A DNA stretch of 64,000 nt, taken from Cyanophora paradoxa (Eukaryota; Glaucocystophyceae; Cyanophorales; Cyanophoraceae). Under the pieces are notes generated by a model. The model saw only the letters and a list, made by a program, of their open reading frames with translations. It was not told the origin of the DNA and did not search any database. The stretch lies in assembly GCA_004431415.1 (NCBI GenBank), contig QPMI01000477.1:620001-684000 (forward strand), read 5' to 3'. Every line of letters starts with the position of its first letter. The first letter of the stretch is position 1. Below are positions 38,237-51,100 of the stretch, piece after piece. The position numbers and the translations under genes are program-made.

Positions 38237-38621
38237 TCCCAGGGAAGGGCGCGGAGAAGATGGCCTCCTTCCGGAGCTCGAGTCCCGGGAGTCGCCATCG
38301 GCCTTGCATCATATGCATGTGCACCGATCATGACTCAGTGATTTATGATCACATCACAAATTAATGCGGTAAATCATTGAATTCGAATGTACACATGTCA
38401 GTTTCACTTCTTGATCTAGTCGAATAATCGAATAAGTGGGGGGGTGCGGGGGGGCGCTTGCGCCCCCGCTTGCATGAAGCTACAATATTAATAATATAAG
38501 TCTACTAGTACTAGGCAACGCGTATGCGCCGACGCTATACAAACATACAATCGAATAATTATACTATACGATTGCTCGTTCTGATGAGGCTCGGCGAATT
38601 CGAAGAGCTTCAAATATATAA
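37668..38621. other. Intergenic DNA with poly-C tracts
   Basis: Between convergent ends of riboflavin kinase and the giant gene. Contains a ~20-nt C run at 38,025-38,044 and a ~33-nt C run at 38,203-38,235, plus AT-rich sequence from 38,330 to 38,620. No gene seen. Confidence 0.5.
38203..38235. repeat. Poly-C tract (~33)
   Basis: Longest homopolymer in the window; a second C run of about 20 lies at 38,025-38,044. Confidence 0.8.
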
Positions 38622-39110
38622 CTAGCCGAGCACGAGGGAGCTGGGCCGCCTGGCCTTGACGCCGGGGCCGGCCTCCGGATCCCCGGGGGCGCCGGGCCGC
38701 AGTTCCACGACGTCGACGGACTTGGAGCGCTGGGAGCGGTGCGGGGCCGCACCGATCGCGAGCGAGTCGCCGGCGCCGGCGGTACCGGTCCACGCGGGGC
38801 GCGGCTGGGCGGGGGCGGCCGGCGAGGGCGCCCTGAGCCAGTGGCCGGGGCCGTGCCCGAGGCCGAGGCCGGGCCCCGGCTCCGCGTCGGCGGCGAGGAC
38901 CTCGACGTGCGTCACCTCGTCCCCGCGGGGCGATGTTCAGGGCGAGGGCCGGCGAGTGGCGTCGCGAGGCCGCGCGCAGGGCCTGCTCCCGCCGGAATCT
39001 CAGGCGCCGGATCGCGAAGACCGCGGCGCCGACCGCCAGCAGGCCGACGGCCGCGCAGGCGGCGGCCACGGCGATGGCGAACACGGGCGTCGACGATGTC
39101 GACGTCGACG
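38622..39110 (-). other. Transmembrane helix and cytoplasmic tail of the giant protein
   Basis: [20 protein letters not shown] is a clear helix, followed at once by the basic RRLRFRREQ stop-transfer and a ~130-residue Pro/Gly/Ala-rich tail ending RRPSSLVLG. One base must be gained or lost near 38,935 to join helix and tail frames. Confidence 0.6.
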
Positions 39111-42100
39111 TCGGCCGGCCGGCCCCTGACGACGAGAGCGAGGGGCGGGGCGGCGGGGCGGCGCCGGCGCCGGCGGCCGGGCCCGCGCCGGCGCCGACGG
39201 CGGCCTTGGCGTCGACGAAGGGCGACGCCGACTCGGCCGAGACCGCCGACGCGGCCTTGACGGGTGCCCCATGAACGAGGGCGCGCCGGCGCCGGCGGCG
39301 GGGCTGAGGACGGCGGCCACGAGGGCCTGTGCGAGGGCGGCCGCGGGCGGCGCGGCGTCCCCGGCGGCGCCGGCGGCGGGCCGAACGCGAAGGCGGCGAC
39401 GACGCTGCCCGGGGCGAAGGAGACGTCCAGGAGAGCGGCGCGGACGGAGGCGGTGTCGAGGCCCCGGCTCGCCGCGACGAGGGCGGCGGCGGCGGCGGCG
39501 GCGCGCTCGCGGAGGGCCGCGAGCCCTCGGGCGAGAGGCCTCCCACGAAGGCCGCGAAGTCCGCGTCCAGGACGATGCGGGCGAGGGCCGAGCCGCCCGG
39601 CAGGCCCGCGACGCCGGCGGCGGGGCCCGGGGCGGCGCAGCGCGGGAAGTCGGGCGCGCCCGACACGCCCAGGACGACGACGCCGCCGGCGAGGGCGTTG
39701 CCGGCGCAGACGGCGTGCTGCTGCAGCGCCGCGGCGAAGGCCATGCCAGTGGCGGCGACGCCGTCGTACAGGGCGACGCGGCCGTCGGGGCGGCGCTCGA
39801 GCTCGAAAGGGGCGCCCCCGGGATCGCGGCGTCGCCGGGGAGCAGGGCGGGCCGCGCCGCGTCGAGGGCGGCGCGCAGCCCCGCCGCCGAGCCGCCCCCG
39901 AAGGCGACGCTGTAGACGCGGGCCGGGTAGGGCACCGGCTGCGACACGGCGAGGGCCGTCACGGGGCGGCCGTGGAGGGCCGACCAGGGCGCGGAGAGGG
40001 CGGCGGCGAGGGCGCGCGCGAAGGTGTGCGCCGGGACGACCGAGGCGGCGGGCGAGAGCTCGTGCTGGAAGGTCAGGACGAGAGTGCCGTTGGGGGCGGC
40101 CCCGGAGAGCATCGCAGCCAGCGCCGCGTGCGAGAGCGACGCAAAGGGCGAGCCGCCCTCGGACGACACCGCGAGGACCTCGGAGGCGAGGGCCGACGCC
40201 TCGAGCTCGGCCGCCGCGAGGGGCGCCCCCGCGAGGGCGACGAGCACGGCGGCCTGCCCGTAGGCGAGGCCCTCGGGCGGGACGCTGGCGACGGCGAGGG
40301 GCGGGACGGAGAGCTCCCACGCGAAGGTCGCGGGGGAGCGCGCGTAGGCGTCCAGCGGGCGGGACGGAACCTGCGCCAGCGCCGCGCGCGCGCGGCGACG
40401 TCGACGTCAGACCGGGGCGGGGCGGCGGGGAGGGAGCCCTGGCCCATGGGGCGGACCTTGAGGCCGACGCGGTAGGCGACTGGCCAGAGGCTGGCGACGA
40501 AGGCGGGGGCCGGCGGGGCGGCGCAGAGGGCGGCGGTGTCGTTGAGGACCGTCGCGGGCGTCTGCAGCGCGGAGGCGGCGCGGGCGGCCGGCGTGCTGCC
40601 GAGCGGCTCGAAGCGGCAGGCGACGCCCGGCTCGCCGGCGGGGAAGCCCTGGCCGAGGACGAGGAGCGCGGGCGCCGCGACCGAGGCGCCCGGCTGGCGG
40701 TTGAAGACGGCCACCGAGGCGGCCGGCACGGCGGCCGCGGCGGTGACGCACGGGGCGAGCTCGGGCGGGGCCAGCACGGAGGGCGCGGGGGCGAGCCCGG
40801 TGGCGATCGCGCCCTCGACGGGCGTACCTGCCGCGGCGGACGCGTCAGGCGCTGCCGCGATCGCGATCGCGAAATTCGAATTTCGCGAAATTCCCGCACC
40901 GCGGCAGACGCAGAGGTCGAGGAGGTGCTGGGCCATCGCCGTCGCCGAGAGGGCGTCGTAGTCGAGCAGGCGGAGCGTGACGTCGCCCCCGGCCGTCGCG
41001 AGGTGCCGCAGGAAGACCGTCGGGCGGGAGACGCCGAACTCGGCGAACTGCGCCCGCAGCGCCGCGCGCAGCGCCGCCTCGAGGGCAGAGGCGGCGGGCG
41101 GCGCGCCGCCGAACGTGAGGACGACGTCGAGCGGCACGGCGTCGGAGATGGTGATGCCCGAGATGGGGAAGCCGAGGAAGCGGGGCGTGGCGGAGCGCGT
41201 CTGGAGCAGCTGGCCCGCGACGTACGAGGCCGGCATGCGGGAGAGGGCGGGCGGGACGGGCCCCAGCGTGAGCATGACGACGGCGCCGGCGCTGCCCGGC
41301 GCGAATTCGGAGTCTCGGATGGAGGCTTCCGCGGTGCTCTTCGGTACGCCGGGGCGCGCCGTCGCCGCCGCGCGGTCCGCCGCTTCTGCGAGCGCCTGCA
41401 GCCGCATGCCCCGCTTCTCCTCGGCGTTCTTGTTGCCGTAGGCGCGCCTGAAGTCGGTCGAGAGGGCAACGTGCACGAAGGTGTGGCCGTAGGGCATCCC
41501 CCTGAGGCGCAGCAGCGGGTTGGTGCCCGCGGCGGCGCACTCGCGCAGCGCCGGCGCCCGCGCCGCCGTGTCGAGGGTCGACGCGCTAATCACGACGAAG
41601 GCGAGGTCGACCACGTTGCCTGCGCGCGGCGCCGGCGTGAGGCCGGCCGGGCCGCGGTCCGGGGCCCGTGGCGCACCATCGCAGAGGGCGTAGTCGCGCA
41701 GCGCCTGCGCGAAGGCGTGCGCCGTCGTCTGCAGCGTGTCGTACACCTCGACCCGCACGTCGTCTGCCATCGCGCTGCCCACGACCTGCCGCGGCCCTGA
41801 GCGGCCGACCACCGGACAGAACAGAAAGTTAACCGAAGAGCGCACGGCGACGGAGGGCTGGCCCGGCTCCGGAAGGGCGGCGCCCGGGAAGAGGACGGCC
41901 TCGCGGGCGTTGACGAGGGAGCGGGTGAGGCGCGCCTCGGGCGTCTCGCCCGCAAGGTCCTCAGTGTCCACGAAGGAGACGAGCCGGAGGGCGATCGGGA
42001 AGGGCGCGGGCGCCGCGAGGGAGACCTGGAGGACCTCTGCGCCGCCGAGGCGGGCCCAGGGCCGCGCGAGCGCCGAGGCAAGAGCCCAGGCGAGGGCGCG

Positions 42101-45100
42101 GGCGGGGAGCAGGCCCGCCTCCGGCCCGGCGGCCTGCTGGAAGGCGAGGAGCAGGACCGTCTCGGCGGGCGTCGCGCCGGCCGCCACAGACGGGGCGGAG
42201 AACATGGAGGCGAGGAGCGAGGCCGTCAGGGCGGGGTGCGAGCCGACGGGGGCCGGCAGCGGCAGGCCGACGATGAGGCTCGCCAGGCGCGAGGGCGTCG
42301 CGTCGAAGTCCGCCGGCCGCGCCGCGAGGAGCACGCGGACCGTCGCCTGGCCGTACCGCGCGCCGGCGGCCGCGAACGTGCCGACGGCGCGCGGCGGCGC
42401 GGAGACGGACCACGTGAAGGTCCGCGTGTTGGGCGCGTCGACGGGCGGCAGCGCCGCGCCGGCGGCGAGGACATCGACGCGGTAGGTCGCGTTCCAGAGC
42501 TCCGGGAGGAAGCGGGGGTGCGCGGGCGCGGGGCAACGCAGCCGCGACGCGCTGAGGACCGTTGCCGCCGTCTCCATCGCCGCCGCCGTCGCGGCGCTGC
42601 CGACCAGGCGGAAGGAGCAGCGCGCGGCGTCCGCGGCCGTCAGGTCGAGGTTGGCGACGGTGACCTCGATGGTGGGCGGCGTGACGGTGAAGTTGTCGGG
42701 CGGGTAGTACACCACGTGCCGCGAGGGCGGATCGACGGAGAGGACGGCCGGCCCGCCGGAGCCGGAGCCGCCCGGCAGCGGGCTGGTCGGGTCGACGAGG
42801 GCGCCCGACGGCGCGACGAGCTTTAGCACCTCGGGCGTGACCTCGACGCTGACCGAGCTGCCCGCGTCGGCGAGGCCCGTGGCGAGGTTGTTCGAGAAGG
42901 CCTCGATGCACGAGCCGCAGCTGATCTGCTGCAGGAAGGCCTGCGCGGCGGCGCCCGCGGGGACCGAGGACGAGGCCGCGAAGACGTACGTGACCTAGCG
43001 CGGGGGGTGAGCGGCCCCGGCTGGCGGCGCGGGGGCGGCGGCTCGGGGCGGGTGGGCGGCGGACCTTGGTGCTCGACGAGCGGAGAGCGCGGCCGCGGCG
43101 GGCCGCCGCGCACTGGACGGCGACGGACGACGGGTCGACGCCGGCGGTGCTCGCCGCGGCCGCGGCGAGGCCGGCCTGCGTCGGGCCGTCCTGGCACTCG
43201 GCGAGGGTGATGGGCAGCACGACGGCGACCGAGGCGGGCTCGGCGGCACAGGCGAGCGCCGCGGGGGCCGCGGTGGGGAACTCCGCCGCCTCCGGTTGCA
43301 CGAACGCGCCGGCGAGGGCCCGGGCGTAGAAGGCGGTCTCAACCGCGAGATGTGCGGTCGAAACCTGTGGAGCGCGCGCGTTCGGGATCGAAAATCGAGA
43401 GTGGCGGAGAATCGAGCCGCACCGAATCAAAGAAGGCAGCAGGGCTGATAACTGCACCGGAGCGGACGACGGTAGGCGCACCAGAGGCGCCTTTGCTGAC
43501 GTTGTAGGAGATCACGCTCGACGCGACGACGGAGGCTGGAGGCAGAAAAGCGTCAGCCGACGCGACGCTGTCAATTTGATGCGGAGCAGCTCGTGATCGC
43601 GCACCGTTGCTGACAGTGATCGTCGCGCGCGCGCTGGACGACAGCGGATCTAGCGAGGCGGCCGTCCAGAGCAGGGTGGCAAGGGACGGCGGCAGGCATC
43701 CCGCGTCGGACGAGCCCGACAGAACCGCGTACGAGGCGAAGGCGCCGGGGACAGAGGTGAGGGCGCCCGAGATCGTCGTGTCGCTGTTGTATGTCATCAG
43801 CGACCATCAGATACGAGAAGAGAGAAAGCGGAACGCGGTTGGAGGCCACACACCGGGTAGTATTCCCGTTGGTAGTGCGGAATGTAAGAGAGACGGCCAC
43901 GCCCGGACGAATAGAGCGGTCAGAGAGCAAGATGCCTGCGCGCGCCTGAGAATGGGCTACATAAATTTCGAGCAAAGCGCTCACCTGCAAGGCTGCCGAC
44001 GGTCTCGATAAGCACGTTCGGCGCCGACGAAGAGGGCGTTTTCGTCACGACAGTGCCCTCAGCGTTTGTGATGCTGTAGCTGACGACGCGGAGGCCGCTG
44101 TGGAGACCGAAGAGCTGCACGGTCGTTGCGCCGGGGTTGAAATCGACGAACTTGGCGAGAACCATGCCCTCTCTGCCGCGCGCGCACGGGGCCATGATCA
44201 GCAGCGCGCAGCAAAAGGGGTGGCCAGAGCAGGAGAAAAGCCGCCCGCACCCTGCAAACTGAGTCGGATTGGCAACAGCTAAGACGGCATACGCGTCGAA
44301 GCGAGGTGACGGCGAGGAGACGGGCAGCGAGCTTGGAGAGGGGCTCGGGCTCGGCGTCTCCGTCGGCGACGGGCTGGGCGACGGGCTCGGGCTCGGCGTC
44401 TCGGTCGGCGATGGGCTGGGCGACGGGCTCGGGCTCGGCGTCTTCGTCGGCGACGGGCTGGGCGACGGGCTCGGGCTCGGCGTCTCCGTCGGCGACGGGC
44501 TGGGCGACGGGCTCGGGCTCGGCGTCTCCGTCGGCGACGGGCTGGGCGACGGGCTCGGGCTCGGCGTCTCGGTCGGCGATGGGCTGGGCGACGGGCTCGG
44601 GCTCGGCGTCTCGGTCGGCGATGGGCTGGGCGACGGGCTCGGGCTCGGCGTCTCCGTCGGCGACGGGCTGGGCGACGGGCTCGGGCTCGGCGTCTCCGTC
44701 GGCGACGGGCTGGGCGACGGGCTCGGGCTCGGCGTCTCCGTCGGCGACGGGCTGGGCGACGGGCTCGGGCTCGGCGTCTCCGTCGGCGACGGGCTGGGCG
44801 ACGGGCTCGGGCTCGGCGTCTCGGTCGGCGATGGGCTGGGAGACGGGCTCGGGCTCGGCGTCTCGGTCGGCGATGGGCTGGGAGACGGGCTCGGGCTCGG
44901 CGTCTCGGTCGGCGATGGGCTGGGCGACGGGCTCGGGCTCGGCGTCTCGGTCGGCGACGGGCTGGGCGATGGGCTCGGGCTCGGCGTCTCCGTCGGCGAC
45001 GGGCTGGGCGACGGGCTCGGGCTCGGCGTCTCCGTCGGCGACGGGCTGGGCGACGGGCTCGGGCTCGGCGTCTCCGTCGGCGACGGGCTGGGCGACGGGC

Positions 45101-48100
45101 TCGGGCTCGGCGTCTCCGTCGGCGACGGGCTGGGCGACGGGCTCGGGCTCGGCGTCTCCGTCGGCGACGGGCTGGGCGACGGGCTCGGGCTCGGCGTCTC
45201 TGTCGGCAATGGGCTGGGAGACGGGCTCGGCTCGGCGTCTCGGTCGGCGATGGGCTGGGCGACGGGCTCGGGCTCGGCGTCTCGGTCGGCGACGGGCTGG
45301 GCGATGGGCTCGGGCTCGGCGTCTCCGTCGGCGACGGGCTGGGCGACGGGCTCGGGCTCGGCGTCTCCGTCGGCGACGGGCTGGGCGACGGGCTCGGGCT
45401 CGGCGTCTCCGTCGGCGACGGGCTGGGCGACGGGCTCGGGCTCGGCGTCTCCGTCGGCGACGGGCTGGGCGACGGCTCGGGCTCGGCGTCTCCGTCGGCG
45501 ACGGGCTGGGCGACGGGCTCGGGCTCGGCGTCTCCGTCGGCGACGGGCTGGGCGACGGGCTCGGGCTCGGCGTCTCCGTCGGCGACGGGCTGGGCGACGG
45601 GCTCGGGCTCGGCGTCTCGGTCGGCGATGGGCTGGGCGACGGGCTCGGGCTCGGCGTCTCCGTCGGCGACGGGCTGGGCGACGGGCTCGGGCTCGGCGTC
45701 TCCGTCGGCGACGGGCTGGGCGACGGGCTGGGCGACGGGCTCGGGCTCGGCGTCTCCGTCGGCGACGGGCTGGGCGACGGGCTGGGTGACGGGCTTGGCG
45801 ATGGGCTCGGTGTCGGGGGGATGGCGACGATGAAACGCTGGACTTGGCTCAGTTCTGTTCCACCAACCTGTACACTCAGGGTGTAATCTCCAGCAATTAG
45901 GTCCGCGGTGGGCAGACTATAGGTAGCAGAGCCACTGGTCGTGGCGACTTCATTCGTCAGCGATTGCGCATCTCCACGTTTCACAATAAAGACGACCGTC
46001 GTTCCATCTTGCACGAGATTGCCATACGCATCCCTGAGAAAATGCGTGATCATGAGAAATAGCGTGTCCAAGCGACAATGCGCGGGGGGGCGAAAAGCAC
46101 TCACCGCACGGTAGCTGTCGCGGTGCATAGCTGCGAGGAGCCCGCAATCTGATCCGAGCATCCCTCGAAACTGACGTTGCTCTTGGCAGAGGCCGCCACA
46201 GATGGCACGATCGTAATGTCGAGCGGGGTGAAGCCTTCCGCGAGAGCAAGCGCGAATTCGCCTGCGAGCTCGCTGCCGACGGCAAAGCCGTAGTGGCCTG
46301 CCCCGAGCGACACAGGACCCGACAAAAGCGTCGCCGTCGAGTTGAGGGTCAGGGGGAAGTGGTTGTTCTCCGCGAACCGCAGGTTTCCATGCCTGAAACA
46401 GGTCAGATTTGCTTCGATTGCAAAGAGATCTAGAATATTAATGCCTTCTACTTACCCATCGCGAGCGACAAGAGTAAGGCACGCGCGGCCCGCGCCAGCC
46501 TGGACAGACGGATGGAACTGCGGGTTCGCCGCGCGTTCTTCGAGAAGGGTGTCGCCCAGAGACTGGTGGGCTGCGAGGGCAGGTGAGGACACGAATCAGC
46601 GCGGAATTTTGAATTTTGCACTGTTGCGATTCGCGCGGGCGTGTTCTTACCGGCTCGGATGCTGATGTGCGGCGTGGTGCTGGGAAGCACAGCCGAGGGC
46701 ACCAGTGCGCTGTTGATGTCGAGCTCAACGCGGTACGCCGCAGCGACGGTGAGCGTGAACGAGGCGGTGAAGGACGCGCCGTCGGCGGCGGCTGACAGCG
46801 GCACGGTCTTTTCGAGGGATTCCGACGCCGCAGCAGTGACGTCATACGTCGGGAATGAGCACGTCTCCAGAGTGAGACTCGCGGTCGAGTTTGCCGTTGC
46901 AGATAAGACCCCGGACTTGTAAAGACGCAAAACAAGCGCGGGGCCCGCATCCGCAGGCGCAATCACGTTCTCAAATTCATCGCTGTTGAGCTCGGTCAGC
47001 GAAGAACAAAGGTCGACTGCGAGTCGCATTCGCACCGCACGACGGCCTGTGCGATGCATGCGTCTCCGGCAGTCATTGACGTGCATTCGGCGAGGGTCAG
47101 TGTTGTCTTGGACGGATCGGCCGCCGCAGGCACAACCGAGAATGTCATCGGGCTATTGTCGACATCAAAGTTCCCAATCGTGGCTGTCAGAATGTACGAG
47201 CCGGCAGTGTTAAGAGACGAGAGATTCGCGGATGCTAGGCCGGAAGATGTCAATGAAGTCTGCGTCCAAATCTGGACATTCCCAGAGCCTCCAACCTTGA
47301 AGATCTTGAAGACAACCGACGAGCCGTCGACAGAGTTTCCAAATTGATCGCGCACAGCCACGGTTGCAACGCCACCCGTGGCGCCTGCGACGAGCGAGGG
47401 GGTCCAGTCGACGGACAGGGCCGATGTGCTGGGATCCGGCGCGGAAGGCGCGATGGAGAACGCCTTCGGACTGCCGCTGATGTGCTCGCCAGCGACAGTG
47501 GCAGACGCGACGTACGCCCCCGCCGCAGTGAAGGTCGCCGGCACGTCGACGGAGACGGTGCCAGCGACAGTCGAATTTGCCGAGTACGTCCAAGGCGCCG
47601 AGGCGTCAGGCCCGGAGATCGTGAAGGTGACGCTCTGCTCTGGAATTGCGTTGCCAAAGCGGTCTCGGATCGTGGCCTGTGCGAGGCCGATGGAAGCCCC
47701 GGGCTTGAGGGAGCCCCAGGTGAAGGTGACGGCGGATGAAGGCAGGTCGACTGCTGCGGGCTGAACAAAGAGGGTGTACGGCGAATTCCCGACCGCCTCG
47801 TTTGCGAGCAGAACCCCGACGGAGTATTCCCCCGCAGAGCTCTCCGAGAAAGACATCGAGCCAACCCCGTTTTGTCCTACGCTGACGGTGAACTGTCGAA
47901 CTTGCCGCGGCCGCTGCGTTGAGACCGGGGACACGATTATCGTGATCTCTGCACGGGTAAATCAGATCTACCACAACGCTTGAGCGCTTCAAATGGACGC
48001 ACCGACGCCGGCCTGAGCTGGCGCATCACCTTGCTCGTCCCTAACAGTCACCTCGAAGGCCGCCGTGTCTCCGGCCAGCAGCGATGGCGGAATGCTGGCC

Positions 48101-51100
48101 GCGCTCTTGCTTGCAGCTGGCACGCTGTCCGCTGGGAAAACAGCGACGCTCACACCAGCCGTGGCGTAGCTCCCGGCCTCGAACACCGCCCGCTTGGCGG
48201 CCGACCGCACGGTGACCGAGAACGCGTACGTGGCGCCCGCCGTCTGGAAGAACGAGGCGGGGATCGAGAGAGTCTGCCCCGACGCGGCACCTGAAAGCGC
48301 GAGGAGATCGGCGTTACGATGGCGCTCCGGGATCCGAGCAATTGCACGCAAATTATTTCAACGAGCGGGCGGCTGCGCACCGAGGAAATTGCTTCCAGCG
48401 CAAAGCGCCCTCGACGCGTCGGCGCAAGTCCACGAGTACGCCCAATCCGACGTTGAGCCCGAGTCGGGGTCGGTGGCGGTCGCCGTCAGCTCCAGGCCAC
48501 CGGCAATGTTGGTTGGAACGAGTACAGTGCCGCTCTTGTCGAGCCTCACCGTTATAGGCGACGGCACGAACCGGACGAGGACGGCACTGGTGGAAGCCAG
48601 TGCGAGCGCGTCGTCGACCTGGAGATCCGCCCTGAACTGGAGCAGCAGAGAAGGCATCTGGCGCGTATCGATTTGCGCGAGGTCGAGACGCAGCTGCCGG
48701 CTGGTGACGTTGGTAACTGTCGCGAGGTTGACCCCTGGCGGATCGACGACCGACCACGCAAGCTGGAGCCGCGAGAGCAGGTCGGCGACGGGCTCGCAGC
48801 TTGCGAGGGCGACCTCGCCCGACAGCTCAAGAGCGGCGGTGCGGCGAAGGGAGATCGTCGAAGAGCCGTGAATGGAGGTGGAGACGGTGAGGTCCGACGT
48901 CTTGGAAACGCGGACGGACGATACCGGCCCGCGGTTGCCGAAAAAGTTGCGGGGCGTGAGAGAGAACTCGAACTCCGCGTTGGAGGGAAGGCCGGCGACG
49001 GCGGAGGTCAGGTTGACGATCGGTCGGCCCTGCTGCGCGGCGATGGCAGCTTCCAGGGCTGTTGCAGCGGCCGCGGCGCTAGCGGCCGGAGCGTTGAGAA
49101 CGCGGGCCGACCAGGACAGCGTAACGTCGCGGTTCCCGCCTCCGGAGACGGACACGGCCTGCAGAACCAGCTCCGAGCAGGCGCCGATGACGGGTGGCGC
49201 GACGGCCGTGGCTGAAGGCAGGAGAGGCCGCAGTGGCTGCAATAGGGTGGACGTGGCCGTCGACGGCAGCGAGTTTCGAACAGCGGTGAACTGCGGTGTG
49301 CTCGCGATGTCAGCGCAGCGCGGAATTCGAAAGAGATGCGGCGGCTGATGCGCACGAGGACATTGGCCTTGACTGCAATGCTGTCGCCTGGCATGATGGT
49401 GCTCTGCGGCCCGAGCGAGACGACGAGCAGCGAAGGGCTCGGCCAAGAGCAGGATGCTGCGAGGCATGCACATGCGCAGTGAGTCGCATCGCGCAAAGGC
49501 CTCGGGCGGGGAGAGTGCGATCAGGCACCTCCCTCTAGGAGCATGTTGGTCGCCGCTGACAAAACGCGAGCGCAATCCTCGCTGGCGACGTGTCCGTTGT
49601 TGGGTTCAACCATATCAGCCATGTTCGTACTAACATCAAACTGGACATCGATCGAGTCGCCGCTGGGCGCGAAAACAGCCCTGGAGATCGCAGGCACGGC
49701 CGCTGCGTGATCATGACTAGCGCGTCAGAACTGAACGAAGGGGGAAGTCGCACGCCCAAATTGGTTTTAAAGCCACGCACCCGGCTGGAAGGAAATCACG
49801 CTGGAGACTGATTGCTCGAATGCGGAAGCAACTGAGCTGCGCATAGAGACTGACACGCGGAAGGACCCCGTGGGCACGACGAGCAGGCGCGCTAGGACGC
49901 CGTCCCTGGCCGGCGAGTAGTCGAGCTGGACGGACGGCGGGTGCGCGGACGCCGCTGGCCGCGTCTCCCCGACCGCGGCGACGGAGACCTCGAAATGACT
50001 GCTGACGGGGCCCCAGGTCGACAGATCGATCCTGTTCTTGTACGCATCCCGGACCTGAGCGCATTTCAGCGCGAAACGCCGCAGCGCGTCTAACGCAGCG
50101 AGTGTGGGGGGCGCACCGAAATGCGGAGGACGATTTCGGAGCCAGCGGTCGGTGCGGTAGTCACCGCGGGCGTTAGGACGGTCTGATTAGCATCCGCGGC
50201 GGACGGTGTCACGGTCATCGCGAGCGGAGCAAAGTCGCTGCCGAGCGTCAGCCTGAAGCTGCCCGCCAGAGTGCTCCCGACAACAATCCCGTAGCGGCCG
50301 GCCCCAAGCGACACGTTGCCAGAAACAATTGATGTCTGGGCGAGGCTCGTTGACGGGGATGCGGCGAGCTCGAGGGCCCAGGGGAATATGCTCTCTACGC
50401 CAACTCGAGCGTTGCGGTAGCTAGCAGCAGAATGAATGTGAGCCGTCGGCGACATTTGCTTGACCGTGAGGCAAGATCGTACGCGTACCGGTCAAGGGCG
50501 GCGAACGTGAGGCAGGCGAGGCCAGCCCCGGCCTGGAATGACGGCGAGAAAGACGCGTTCCGCCCGCGCTCCTCTAACAAGAAGCCATCGGACGTCTGGT
50601 CACCTGCGTGTGCCACAGAAAGGATCGTCAAAAACGCTGAACGAAAACGGGGAACTGCAAGCTACATCTCTTCAATGCGCACCGGCAACGACTACAATGT
50701 GCGGAGTGGGCGGTAGCGAAAGCGGGAGAACGTCGGTATCATTGAGCTTCAAACTGACTACGGCACGGTAGGTCGTTGCTTTTGTCAACGAGAGCGTTGT
50801 CGTGAAGGCCACGCCGTCCGTAGCGCGCGACAGAGTCACAGTGTCGCGCTTCACCTCTGAGGAAGACGAGGGGGCGGTGTACTTCGGGAAAGTGCAGCCA
50901 TCCAAAGTGACGGAGGGCGACGACTCAGGCACAGCGGCCGCTGGATCGCGGACGGTTTCAAAGAGCTCCATGAGGATTTCGAGGCTGCTAGATCCGGCCG
51001 AAGCGATTAGGTTGTCGTGCGCGTCCCTGCGAGGCATTTGCTGTTAGAGAGCAGCTGCGCGATCAAATGTGCGGATGCGTTAAAATTGCGCGGACCGAAC

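Noticed and set aside
39264-41800. Very long plus-strand Arg/Gly/Ala-rich frames over the giant gene
   Set aside because: Composition is that of antisense GC-rich coding DNA; the minus strand has domains, a membrane helix and consistent introns.
44269-45886. Long plus-strand frames of [15 protein letters not shown]-type repeats
   Set aside because: They are the antisense of the Ser-Pro array; a GC-only repeat leaves all frames open.
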